NCBI GenBank assembly: GCA_905370385.1
Contig: CAJPKN010000019.1
Location: 1-19,503 of the forward strand
DNA length: 19,503 bases
DNA from: Stomatobaculum longum
GTDB taxonomy: Bacteria > Bacillota > Clostridia > Lachnospirales > Lachnospiraceae
Direction of reading: 5' to 3'
The notes beneath the pieces are model-generated. The model saw only the letters and a list, made by a program, of their open reading frames with translations, did no database searches and was not told the DNA's origin. Position 1 is the first letter of the stretch. Each line of letters begins with the position of its first letter. Made by a program: the position numbers and the translations under genes. Shown piece after piece: positions 7,408-15,971 of this stretch.

Positions 7408-8269
7408 GAAGAAACTTCTCTTCTCGTTCAGCCTGGCGGCGGTCGGCATTGCGGCTGCCGCCCTTTTTGAATCGGAGCGGGAGCGGCGCAGTTTGATTGT
7501 GCGACACTATGCGCTCCGAAGTGCGAAGATCAAGCGGGCAAGGCGCATTGTATATCTCTCGGACTTTCACGAGCGTCGGCTCGGTGATATCGAGGAGCGA
7601 CTGCATCTGGAGACAAAGCGCCTGAAGCCCGATTACATTTTCCTCGGCGGAGATATGGTGACCGCAAAGCACGGCGCTTCCATCGAGGCGACCCTGGCAC
7701 TCACCGAGCGCCTGGTAAAGCTGGCGCCGGTTTTCTACGGCGAAGGCAATCACGAGGCAAGACTGGACCGCGACCGCGGTCGCTACGGAAATCTCTTCGA
7801 TGAATTACAGGCGGGACTGGAATCGCAAGGGGTGCGCTATCTGAGCGATGAGACGGTGCTGCTCGGCGAGGATCTTGCGCTCTCCGGACTGCACATCACC
7901 GAGAACTATTATAAAAGAGCGCCGCACGACGAGATGGAGGTCGACTACCTCCGCGCACATTTGGGTGAGGCAAATGCGGAGCGCTTTCAGCTCTTATTTG
8001 CGCACAGTCCGGCCTTTTTTAATGCCTATGCGCGCTGGGGGGCGGACCTTAGCTTATCGGGACATTGGCACGGCGGAACCGTACGCTTGCCCGGTAACAT
8101 AGGCCTCATGACACCGCAGGCGGAGTTTTTCCGGCGACCGGCAAGCGGGCTCTTTTTCCGCGGGCGGCACGCAATGCTCCTCAGTCCCGGCATCGGAACA
8201 CACAGCATTAACCTGCGCTTTTTGAATCTGCCGGAGCTCATGGTACTGGATCTCAAAGAAGGAGTTTAA
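7400..8269 (+). CDS. Membrane-anchored metallophosphoesterase (YaeI/YkuE-like)
   Basis: A 289-aa calcineurin-type phosphoesterase with an N-terminal membrane anchor (about 6-22). The dinuclear metal motifs are complete: DFH (Asp55, His57), GGD (Asp85), GNHE (Asn117, His118), His202 and GHWHG (His222, His224). Related proteins act on phosphodiester or pyrophosphate bonds of lipid-linked or cell-wall substrates, but the substrate here is unknown. The start is TTG at 7400, eight bases inside the end of the carboxypeptidase gene, served by AGGAGG at 7385-7390. This implies coupling to ribosomes finishing the long, wall-binding form of the upstream enzyme; frameshifted ribosomes would stop about 300 nt earlier. 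scpA starts 1 nt after the stop, so all three genes are probably one operon. Confidence 0.85.
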   Translation: MDKKKLLFSFSLAAVGIAAAALFESERERRSLIVRHYALRSAKIKRARRIVYLSDFHERRLGDIEERLHLETKRLKPDYIFLGGDMVTAKHGASIEATLALTERLVKLAPVFYGEGNHEARLDRDRGRYGNLFDELQAGLESQGVRYLSDETVLLGEDLALSGLHITENYYKRAPHDEMEVDYLRAHLGEANAERFQLLFAHSPAFFNAYARWGADLSLSGHWHGGTVRLPGNIGLMTPQAEFFRRPASGLFFRGRHAMLLSPGIGTHSINLRFLNLPELMVLDLKEGV

Positions 8270-8270
8270 G

Positions 8271-9071
8271 ATGGCGGATGAAGCGCTTTCTCTTCGGCTT
8301 GAAAAGTATGAGGGGCCTCTGGACCTGCTCTTAAAGCTGATTGAGAAAAACAAGGTAAATATCTATGACATTCCGATTGCCGAGATTACGGAACAGTACA
8401 TGGCGTATCTCTCGGAACTGGAGCGAGAGGATTTGGATTTACTCTCCGAGTTTCTCCTGATGGCGGCGACTTTGCTCGATATCAAGGCGCGCATGCTGCT
8501 GCCGCGCGAGCTCGATGAAGAGACGGGAGAGGAAGTCGACCCGAGAGCGGAACTGGTGGCTCGCCTCCTCGAACACAAGAAATATAAGCTCATGGCGGAA
8601 GAACTCGCGGACCGCGAATTCGATGCCTACAGGGTCTTTTACCGCGAGCCCGCACTCCCGAAAGAGGTGGCGGAGTGGACCCAGCCCGTGGATTTGGATG
8701 AGCTCTTTCAGGGAGTGGACCTGCAGCGTCTGCAGGCGGTGTTCCGGGATGTCATGCGGCAGCGGGAAGACCGCATAGACCCGGAGCGCAGTCGCTTCGG
8801 GACCATCAAACGGGAGCCGGTCAGTCTGAAAATGCAGATTGAGGCGGTGCTTTCTTACGCGCGGAATCACAAGGCCTTTTCTTTCCGCGAATTGTTGGAG
8901 AGACGGAAAAACAAGCTGCTCCTCGTGGTCACCTTTCTTGCGGTGCTCGAGCTCATGAAGGCGGGAATCTTGCTTGCCGTGCAGGAGAGCCCCGCGCAGG
9001 ATATCTTCCTCGAGGTCTCGGAGGAAGAGCTGGAAAACAAACGCGACTTCGCGGAACTTTTCGACAGCTGA
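8271..9071 (+). CDS. scpA: Segregation and condensation protein A
   Basis: A 266-aa kleisin that, with ScpB, bridges the two heads of the SMC condensin for chromosome compaction and segregation. The N-terminal helical region has the family motif EGPLDLLLKLI and continues NKVNIYDIPIAEITEQY; the acidic middle and the C-terminal winged-helix region (about 190-266, with FLAVLELMK) are both present, so the protein is complete. ATG 8271 has AAGGAGT at 8259-8265 and lies 1 nt after the phosphoesterase stop. scpB usually follows scpA in Firmicutes but is not in this window; the next gene is a metabolic dehydrogenase. Confidence 0.93.
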   Translation: MADEALSLRLEKYEGPLDLLLKLIEKNKVNIYDIPIAEITEQYMAYLSELEREDLDLLSEFLLMAATLLDIKARMLLPRELDEETGEEVDPRAELVARLLEHKKYKLMAEELADREFDAYRVFYREPALPKEVAEWTQPVDLDELFQGVDLQRLQAVFRDVMRQREDRIDPERSRFGTIKREPVSLKMQIEAVLSYARNHKAFSFRELLERRKNKLLLVVTFLAVLELMKAGILLAVQESPAQDIFLEVSEEELENKRDFAELFDS

Positions 9072-9149
9072 CTTGCCGTCGGACGCCATGCGTGATATGC
9101 TCTCCTTGTATTGATTTTTGTACATTGTTTCAAATACAGGAGGTATTCT

Positions 9150-10109
9150 ATGGCATTTCGGCATATTGTAGTCGCGGGCGGCGGCGTTCTCGGCGCACAA
9201 ATCGCCTTTCAGACTGCGTTCAAGGGTTTTGATGTGACTATTTGGCTCAGAAGCGAGGGTTCGATCGGCAGAACCGAACCGAAACTCGAGCGGCTTTACA
9301 AGGTTTACCGCGCGGAAATTGCGCGTGTCGAGGCAGCGCTGAAAGCCGGTGAGCCGCTTGAACTGCCGCGCGGTTTCGGCGCAGCGGACAGCGTGAAGAG
9401 CGAGGCGGATATTCAAAGACTCTACGAGGCGGTGGAAACGGCAAAGAAGAATCTAAAGCTCTCGCTGGATTTGGAAGCTTGCGCAAAAGAGGCGGATTTC
9501 ATCATCGAGAGCATGGCGGAAGACAGGGAGGCAAAGCGAGAGTTCTACGCAAAGCTTGCGCCCTATCTTGACGACAAGACGATAGTTGCGACCAATTCTT
9601 CCACGATGATTCCGAGCATGTTCTCGGATCTTTTGCCGCATCCCGAAAACTATCTCGCGCTGCACTTTGCCAATAATATTTGGCGCAGCAATACGGCGGA
9701 GGTCATGGGACACAGCGGCACTTCGAAGGAGGCTTTTGCCGAAGTGCTTGCGTTTGCTGCGGAGATCGGCATGATTCCGCTGGAACTTCACAAGGAGCAG
9801 CCGGGGTATATTCTGAACTCGATGCTGGTGCCCTTCTTAAGTTCTGCGGAAGCGCTCTGGGCAAACGAAGTCGCGGATCCCGAGACCATCGACAAGACTT
9901 GGAAACTCGGCACGGGTTCCCCGCTCGGGCCCTTCCAAATTCTCGACATTGTTGGGCTGCAGACCGCTTACAACATTGTAGCGATGAATCCGGAGTCCGC
10001 GAACCCGGAGAGCACGCCCGGAAAGATTGCGGCGGGACTCAAGGCAAAGATCGATGCGGGCAAGACCGGAATTAACGCGGGCGAGGGCTTTTATCGCTAC
10101 GAAAAATAA
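9150..10109 (+). CDS. 3-hydroxyacyl-CoA dehydrogenase family protein
   Basis: A 319-aa cytoplasmic NAD-dependent dehydrogenase that would interconvert 3-hydroxyacyl-CoA and 3-ketoacyl-CoA. The N-terminal Rossmann fold carries GGGVLG (10-15). The four catalytic positions known from Hbd-type enzymes can be placed with matching spacing: Ser151 in TNSST, His172 in LHFANN, Glu184 in NTAEVM, and Asn223 in PGYILNSMLVP. It is longer than the usual Hbd of about 282 aa, with extra helical sequence around 40-105. No thiolase, crotonase or acyl-CoA dehydrogenase gene is adjacent, so it is not part of a local butyrate operon and its substrate is uncertain. I chose ATG 9150 with CAGGAGGT (9137-9144) over an upstream alternative at 9111. 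Confidence 0.87.
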   Translation: MAFRHIVVAGGGVLGAQIAFQTAFKGFDVTIWLRSEGSIGRTEPKLERLYKVYRAEIARVEAALKAGEPLELPRGFGAADSVKSEADIQRLYEAVETAKKNLKLSLDLEACAKEADFIIESMAEDREAKREFYAKLAPYLDDKTIVATNSSTMIPSMFSDLLPHPENYLALHFANNIWRSNTAEVMGHSGTSKEAFAEVLAFAAEIGMIPLELHKEQPGYILNSMLVPFLSSAEALWANEVADPETIDKTWKLGTGSPLGPFQILDIVGLQTAYNIVAMNPESANPESTPGKIAAGLKAKIDAGKTGINAGEGFYRYEK

Positions 10110-11486
<1,377 letters not shown>

Positions 11487-11509
11487 GTCGAACAAGAACA
11501 TTGAAAAAC

Positions 11510-11664
11510 AAGGGCAAGGTGCCCGGTGTGATGCCGGGATAATCGGGAAGTCAGTCAAACTGCGCGAACTCGTCACCGTATGCGGGGAGTCCGTCTGTCA
11601 CTGCGAAAGCGGGAAGGCAGACAGGGGACCTTGATCCGCGAGCCGGGAGACCGGCCTTGCCTTT
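11510..11664 (+). promoter_or_regulatory. Cobalamin riboswitch aptamer
   Basis: Conserved B12-box elements are visible in order: GGTGCCCGG near the start, CGGGAAGTCAG with AACTGCGCG in the core, ACTGCGAAAGCGGGAAGGC (11610-11628), and the 3' hallmark GAGCCGGGAGACCGGCC (11640-11656). A closing P1 stem pairs AAGGGCAAGG (11510-11519) with CCTTGCCTTT and the following T (11655-11664), including one wobble. Cobalamin riboswitches bind adenosyl- or other cobalamins and usually shut off B12 synthesis or uptake genes. This one precedes a lipoprotein, chelatase and ABC uptake locus, which is how I assign that locus to corrinoid or cobalt. The aptamer class selectivity cannot be read by eye. Confidence 0.88.
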
Positions 11665-11718
11665 TAAGTACCTTCCTGTGCACGAGTGCCTGTGCGGGAA
11701 CGCGAGGAGGAGGCGTAG

Positions 11719-11746
11719 GCCTCTTCTTTGCGTGACAGCAAGAGGC
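11719..11746 (+). promoter_or_regulatory. Antiterminator pairing of the riboswitch
   Basis: GCCTCTT (11719-11725) can pair perfectly with AAGAGGC (11740-11746), which is the 5' arm of the following terminator. GAGGAGG (11704-11710) can instead pair with CCTCTTC (11720-11726), one wobble included, freeing the terminator. These exclusive pairings form a plausible transcriptional switch. Confidence 0.6.
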
Positions 11747-11771
11747 TCTCTGCGAAGACGAGCCTCTTTTG
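11740..11771 (+). terminator. Intrinsic terminator of the riboswitch (also a possible eno terminator)
   Basis: AGAGGCTC (11741-11748) pairs with GAGCCTCT (11760-11767). An inner stem TCT/AGA closes the tetraloop GCGA, with C11759 bulged. TTT and a T-rich tract follow. The same design recurs at 12316-12346. Confidence 0.85.
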
Positions 11772-11780
11772 TTGTTTTAT

Positions 11781-11809
11781 TTGGCTTTTTTCGTATACTA
11801 TGCTACAAT
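11781..11809 (+). promoter_or_regulatory. Promoter downstream of the riboswitch terminator
   Basis: TTGGCT (11781-11786, four of six) and TACAAT (11804-11809) are 17 nt apart, with an upstream TGC making an extended -10. A second -10-like TATACT lies at 11794-11799. If active, the Ala-rich lipoprotein would be partly independent of the riboswitch. Confidence 0.55.
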
Positions 11810-11847
11810 AGGCGGCGACATGATTGTCACACAGGGAGGATACTATT

Positions 11848-12294
11848 ATGAAGAAGAGACAGTTTGGAGCAATTTTGGCGGCAGCAGCGCTTGCAGCGGT
11901 TCTGGCAACCGGTTGCGGCAGCAAGAAGGAAGAGACCAAGGCAGCATCCGATGTTGCTTCCGAGGCGGTTGACGCAGCTTCCAGCATGGTGGAGAGCGCA
12001 AACGCAGCGGCTTCCAGCGGTGTGGAAGAGGCAAACAAGGCAGCTTCCGGCGCGATGGAAGAGGCAAACAAGGCAGCTTCCGACGCAGCGAAGATGGGTG
12101 AGGACGCAGCTTCCGCAGCAGTGGAGGGCGCAAACAAGGCAGCTTCCGATGCGGCTAAGATGGGTGAGGATGCAGCTAAGGCAGGCGCAGAGGCAGCTGA
12201 TAAGGCAGGCCAGGCAGCTGAGAAGGCAGGCGCAGCGGCTGAGAGCGCAGGTGCGGCAGCTGATAAGGCTGGCGAGACTGCTGAGTCCAGATAA
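11848..12294 (+). CDS. Small Ala-rich lipoprotein with 11-residue helical repeats
   Basis: The 148-aa product has a lipoprotein signal ending LATGC (lipidated Cys23). The mature part is almost all Ala, Lys, Glu, Gly, Ser and Asp, with no Trp, Tyr, Phe or further Cys. It shows 11-residue periodicity, for example EEANKAASGAM, EEANKAASDAA, KMGEDAASAAV, EGANKAASDAA and KMGEDAAKAGA. Such 11-mers form amphipathic helices, as in LEA and apolipoprotein-like proteins; this protein's function is unknown. It may act as a spacer or envelope-associated helix. ATG 11848 follows GGGAGGA (11834-11840); a TTG at 11824 would hide the signal peptide. It lies between two near-identical terminators, so it can be made as a separate short transcript. 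The Ala-rich segment of the next lipoprotein has a similar composition and period. Confidence 0.85.
   Translation: MKKRQFGAILAAAALAAVLATGCGSKKEETKAASDVASEAVDAASSMVESANAAASSGVEEANKAASGAMEEANKAASDAAKMGEDAASAAVEGANKAASDAAKMGEDAAKAGAEAADKAGQAAEKAGAAAESAGAAADKAGETAESR
12025..12148 (+). repeat. 33-nt coding repeats in the Ala-rich lipoprotein gene
   Basis: The core GCAAACAAGGCAGCTTCCG occurs at 12031-12049, 12064-12082 and 12130-12148, offset by 33 and 66 nt, that is one and two units of 11 codons. GATGGGTGAGGA also repeats at 12093 and 12159. The near-identity at DNA level points to recent duplication inside the gene. Confidence 0.85.
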
Positions 12295-12315
12295 GTAATC
12301 ATTTGCTGAAAAGCC

Positions 12316-12346
12316 AGAGGCTCTCCGAAAGGACGAGCCTCTTTTT
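12316..12346 (+). terminator. Intrinsic terminator after the Ala-rich lipoprotein gene
   Basis: AGAGGCTC (12316-12323) pairs with GAGCCTCT (12335-12342). An inner TCC/GGA stem closes a GAAA tetraloop, with C12334 bulged, followed by TTTT. It matches the riboswitch terminator except for a paired change in the inner stem (TCC/GGA versus TCT/AGA). Readthrough would be needed to reach the following genes unless they have their own promoter, which I do not clearly see. Confidence 0.88.
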
Positions 12347-12390
12347 ATTGGAGTCAGAGGATTGAATCAAACAGAGAAAGAGGGTATTGT

Positions 12391-13026
12391 ATGAAGAAGA
12401 GAGTATACTCGTTTGCATTGGGAATGGGGCTTTTGGCCGCGGTTTCGATGACGGCTTGCGGCGGCAAGAAGGCGGAGAGTCAGGCTTCGTCGGCCGTGGA
12501 GACCGCAAGTTCGGCTGTTGAGAGCGCAGCATCCGCGGCATCTTCCGCGGGCGAGAGCGCGGCATCTGCGGCTTCCTCCGCGGCAGAGAGCGCGGCTTCC
12601 GAAGGGGCCAAGGCGATTGCGGACTTTAAGGCGGCCGATTTTAAGGCGACGGACGAGCTTCAGGCACAGGCGGATGCAGCGGCACAGATGCTTGCGGACA
12701 AGTACGAGAAGCTGAGTCTTGCGGACGGTGTCTACGAGGTCAATGTAACGCTTGCGGGCGGCAGCGGCAGAGCAAAGATTGCAAGTCCGACCGAGCTCAC
12801 GGTGAAGGACGGCAGAGCAACGGCAAAGATTGTCTGGAGCAGTGACAAGTACGACTACATGGAAGTGGATGGCATCCGTTTTACGCCGAATATCGAAAAC
12901 GGCCATTCGGTCTTTGTGATTCCGGTCACCGTGCTCGGCGCGCCGCAAAGTGTTGTCGGCGATACGACCGCGATGAGTAAACCGCATGCAATCGATTATC
13001 AGCTTACCTTCGAAGTGGTGGAATAA
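12391..13026 (+). CDS. Lipoprotein with Ala-rich stalk and C-terminal NEAT-like domain
   Basis: A 211-aa surface lipoprotein with lipobox MTAC (Cys23). Residues about 33-75 form an Ala/Ser stalk with 11-residue units (SSAVESAASAA, SSAGESAASAA). The C-terminal domain (109-211) is beta-rich: LADGVYEVNVTL, ELTVKDGRATAKIVW, YDYMEVDG, FVIPV, then DTTAMSKPHAIDYQLTF. The order DGxY, VKDG, IPV and a final H-x-x-Y strand resembles the heme-binding NEAT family but does not fit it exactly, so I call it NEAT-like only. The same plan appears in the N-terminal domain of the substrate-binding lipoprotein encoded at 14376. Corrinoid or tetrapyrrole capture is inferred from the riboswitch and neighbours. The ribosome site is GAGGG near 12380, and the chelatase gene follows after 42 nt. 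Confidence 0.75.
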   Translation: MKKRVYSFALGMGLLAAVSMTACGGKKAESQASSAVETASSAVESAASAASSAGESAASAASSAAESAASEGAKAIADFKAADFKATDELQAQADAAAQMLADKYEKLSLADGVYEVNVTLAGGSGRAKIASPTELTVKDGRATAKIVWSSDKYDYMEVDGIRFTPNIENGHSVFVIPVTVLGAPQSVVGDTTAMSKPHAIDYQLTFEVVE

Positions 13027-13068
13027 GTTACAAAATCAGTCGCTATCAAAGAAAAGCAGGAGGGTGTT

Positions 13069-14352
13069 ATGAGAAAGGTAAAGTTGGCGGTTTTGGTTCT
13101 GGGTGCTGCGCTGGCTGTGAGTGCTTGCGGCGGAAAGGACAAGGGTAAGGAGACCATCGCGACGGAGTCGCAGCAGGAAACCGTTGCGACAGAGGCGACC
13201 GAGCCCACGACGCTCGCGCCGGCAACGGATGAAGAGAAAGCGCAGGCGGCGGAAGTCGGCAAGAAGATTGATGCAATCTACGTGCAGAATTGGAGCGAGG
13301 ACACGGAGCGGCTCTGCAAAGAGGCAAAGGAGGCTTGGGACGCATTGAGCGACAGTGCAAAGGCAGAGGTGAGCGGCGAGCACGCTTCACCGGAATATTT
13401 CGGTCTGGACACCGGAGATGTGAGCAAGGATGACCCGAGAAATCAGGACGAGATCGGTGAGAAGGAAATCCTGGTTGTGAGCTTCGGCACCTCTTATAAC
13501 GACAGCCGCGCAAAGGATATCGGCGGCATTGAGGGTTACCTTGCAAAGGAATTCCCGGACTACAGCGTGCGCCGTGCGTTTACCTCGCAGATTATTTTGA
13601 ATCACATTCTGGCTCGTGACGGTGAGAAGATTGACAATGTGGAGCAGGCGCTGGAGCGTGCCAAGAAGAACGGTGTGAAGGAACTCATTGTGCAGCCCAC
13701 ACATCTCATGAAGGGCAAGGAGTACGATGAGCTCAAGGAGACGCTCGACAAGCACAAAGCTTCTTTTGAGAAGCTGGAACTCGCGGAGCCGCTGCTCGGT
13801 GAGGTCGGCAAGGACGCCGAGGATGTGAATGCGGACAAGGAGAGAGTTGCGAATATCATTGTGCAGGCAGCTGTCACGGGCGGGGGCTTCGACAGTGTAC
13901 AAAAGGCCGCGCAGGACGGCGTTGCTTTTGTATTCCTTGGCCACGGCACTTCGCACACCGCAGCTATCAGCTATTCCGAGATGCAGAGCGCAATGAAGAA
14001 GCTCGGCTATGCAAACGTGTTTATCGGCACCGTAGAGGGCGAGCCGGAAGAGACCGCTGTCGGAGCAGTCATCGATGCGGTGAAGAAGGGCGGCTATAAG
14101 AAGGTCACGATTCGTCCGATGATGGTCGTTGCCGGCGATCACGCACACAACGACATGGCGGGTGCGGAGGATGATTCCTGGGTACAGCAGTTCTTGAATG
14201 CGAAGAGTTTTGATCGCATCGAGACGCAGATTGAGGGCTTGGGCGGTGTTTACGACATCCAGAAGCTCTATGCGGAGCATACACAGGCAGCCGTCAACGC
14301 GGCAAATACGGCGGCAGAAGAGACAACGGCGGCAGAGACCAAGGCAAATTGA
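13069..14352 (+). CDS. cbiK: Lipid-anchored CbiK-type sirohydrochlorin cobaltochelatase homologue
   Basis: A 427-aa lipoprotein with lipobox AVSAC (Cys20), an acidic linker and N-terminal extension (about 21-130), then a CbiK-like chelatase domain (about 131-400). It opens with EILVVSFGTSYNDSR, contains IVQPTHLMKGKEYD, and keeps both catalytic histidine regions: GHGTSH (291-296) and GDHAHND (356-362). CbiK inserts cobalt into sirohydrochlorin in anaerobic B12 synthesis and is normally cytoplasmic; an exported CbiK is known in Desulfovibrio and binds heme. Here the lipobox predicts action outside the membrane, next to an uptake system and downstream of a cobalamin riboswitch. It could insert or remove metal in a scavenged tetrapyrrole, or just bind metal or tetrapyrrole. 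The ribosome site is AGGAGGG (13058-13064). No other B12 synthesis gene is in the window. Confidence 0.85.
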   Translation: MRKVKLAVLVLGAALAVSACGGKDKGKETIATESQQETVATEATEPTTLAPATDEEKAQAAEVGKKIDAIYVQNWSEDTERLCKEAKEAWDALSDSAKAEVSGEHASPEYFGLDTGDVSKDDPRNQDEIGEKEILVVSFGTSYNDSRAKDIGGIEGYLAKEFPDYSVRRAFTSQIILNHILARDGEKIDNVEQALERAKKNGVKELIVQPTHLMKGKEYDELKETLDKHKASFEKLELAEPLLGEVGKDAEDVNADKERVANIIVQAAVTGGGFDSVQKAAQDGVAFVFLGHGTSHTAAISYSEMQSAMKKLGYANVFIGTVEGEPEETAVGAVIDAVKKGGYKKVTIRPMMVVAGDHAHNDMAGAEDDSWVQQFLNAKSFDRIETQIEGLGGVYDIQKLYAEHTQAAVNAANTAAEETTAAETKAN

Positions 14353-14375
14353 GTGTCTGCGCCCGGAGAGGGAAG

Positions 14376-15971
14376 ATGAAGAGACGAGGCAGATGGATTT
14401 CGCAACTTGCGTTCCTACTGACGGCGGTATTACTGACAACGGGCTGTGCCGCAGGGAGCGGGAAGGCAGAGCAAAGCGGAGCTCAGGAGACGACGAGCGC
14501 AGCAGAGAGCGGCGCTTCGGAGAGCGGCAAGGCACAGGCAGCACTGCCGGACGGTATATACACGGCGCGCTTTGAGACCGACAGCTCCATGTTCCATGTG
14601 AACGAGGCGCTGAACGACAGGGGAACTCTGATCGTAAAAGACGGGAAGATGACCCTTCATGTCACTCTGCAGTCAAAGCGCATCCTCAATCTCTTCCCCG
14701 GGACCGCGGAAGATGCGCGGAAAGAAGGAGCGGCGCTGTTGCAGCCGACAACCGATACCGTCAAGTATGAGGACGGTACAAGCGCTGAGGTCTACGGCTT
14801 CGATATTCCGGTCCCGGCGCTCGACACAGAGTTTCCGCTTGCCCTCGTCGGCACCAAGGGGGCCTGGTATGACCATATGGTCAAGGTGACAGATGTAAAA
14901 GCTGAAGAGGCAAGTCAGGCGGCAGCTCCGGAGATTCCGGGGCTGCGCTTTGTTAAGCGAATGGAACTGCGCTATGCGGAGACCTTTGACATCTATTTTT
15001 ACGAGCAGGACTTCGCCGTCATCGACGTGCACGGCGCGGCACGCTATCTGTTGGTTCCGGAAGGGGAACAAGTCCCGGCGGAGCTGCCCGCAGACTATGT
15101 GATTCTGAAAAAGCCGCTCGACAATATTTACCTTGCTGCCACCGCAGCGATGAGTCTCTTTGAAGCAAACGGTGCGTTGGACCGCGTGCGCTTTACCGGT
15201 ACGAGAGCGGAGGGATGGCATATCGACGCGCCGAAGCGTGCGCTTGAAAGCGGGGCAATGCGCTTTGCCGGAAAATACAGCGCGCCGGATTACGAACTCC
15301 TCACTTCGGAGGGCTGTGATCTGGCTATTGAATCGCTCATGATATTGCATGCGCCGGAAGTGAAGGAGATGTTTGAGCGACTCGGGATTCCCGTCTTTGT
15401 GGATTACTCGAGTAACGAAGGACATCCGCTCGGGCGCACCGAGTGGGTGCGGCTTTACGGCGTTTTGACCGACAGGAGCGAAGCGGCGGATGCTTTTTTC
15501 AAGGCCCAGTGCGATGAACTGGACGGGCTCAAAAACGTAGCGGATAGCGGCAAGAAGGTGGCATTTTTCGCTATGAATCGGGACGGAAGCTTTGTGGTGC
15601 GTCGCCGCACGGACTATGTGCCGAAGATGATAGCTCTGGCAGGCGGAACGTATCTTGGTGTCGGACCGGATGAACCCGGGCGCAGTTCCGTGCAGCGCGT
15701 CTCGCGCGAGGCTTTTTTTGAGGCGGCGAGAGATGCGGATGTGCTTGTATACAATGCAACGGTGGAAGCGCCGCTTGCCGGCCTTTCGGAGTTGCTCGAG
15801 AAGGATGAGCTCTTCTCGGACTTTAAGGCGGTGCGGGAGAAACAGGTCTATCAACTCGGAAGTGACATGTACCAGTCAGCCGATGCGGTCGCGGGACTGA
15901 CACGTGATTTTTCACGCGTCTTGCACGGGGAAGAGGAGCTCGGGCTCTCCTACCTGAGGAGGATAGAATGA
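14376..15971 (+). CDS. ABC transporter substrate-binding lipoprotein with extra N-terminal NEAT-like domain
   Basis: A 531-aa lipoprotein (lipobox LTTGC, Cys24). After a Ser/Gly/Ala linker comes a beta-rich domain (about 57-173): LPDGIYTARF, SSMFHVNEALNDRGTL, IVKDGKMTLHV, VYGFDIPVPAL, then WYDHMVKV. Its DGxY, VKDG, IPV and late His order parallels the lipoprotein encoded at 12391. Residues about 195-531 form a class III periplasmic-binding fold (Peripla_BP_2, like BtuF/FhuD), with an ADYVIL strand and the late VYQLGSDMYQS segment. This would deliver a corrinoid, heme or siderophore to the permease; the riboswitch favours a corrinoid. I chose ATG 14376, with GGAGAGGGAAG upstream, over TTG 14349, which overlaps the chelatase stop. 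The permease ATG overlaps this stop by 4 bp (ATGA). Confidence 0.85.
   Translation: MKRRGRWISQLAFLLTAVLLTTGCAAGSGKAEQSGAQETTSAAESGASESGKAQAALPDGIYTARFETDSSMFHVNEALNDRGTLIVKDGKMTLHVTLQSKRILNLFPGTAEDARKEGAALLQPTTDTVKYEDGTSAEVYGFDIPVPALDTEFPLALVGTKGAWYDHMVKVTDVKAEEASQAAAPEIPGLRFVKRMELRYAETFDIYFYEQDFAVIDVHGAARYLLVPEGEQVPAELPADYVILKKPLDNIYLAATAAMSLFEANGALDRVRFTGTRAEGWHIDAPKRALESGAMRFAGKYSAPDYELLTSEGCDLAIESLMILHAPEVKEMFERLGIPVFVDYSSNEGHPLGRTEWVRLYGVLTDRSEAADAFFKAQCDELDGLKNVADSGKKVAFFAMNRDGSFVVRRRTDYVPKMIALAGGTYLGVGPDEPGRSSVQRVSREAFFEAARDADVLVYNATVEAPLAGLSELLEKDELFSDFKAVREKQVYQLGSDMYQSADAVAGLTRDFSRVLHGEEELGLSYLRRIE

Noticed and set aside
11664..12302. Antisense Ala/Ser-rich ORF opposite the small lipoprotein
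   Set aside because: It mirrors the Ala-rich repeat codons and has no signal or ribosome site; the + strand has a lipobox and GGGAGGA.
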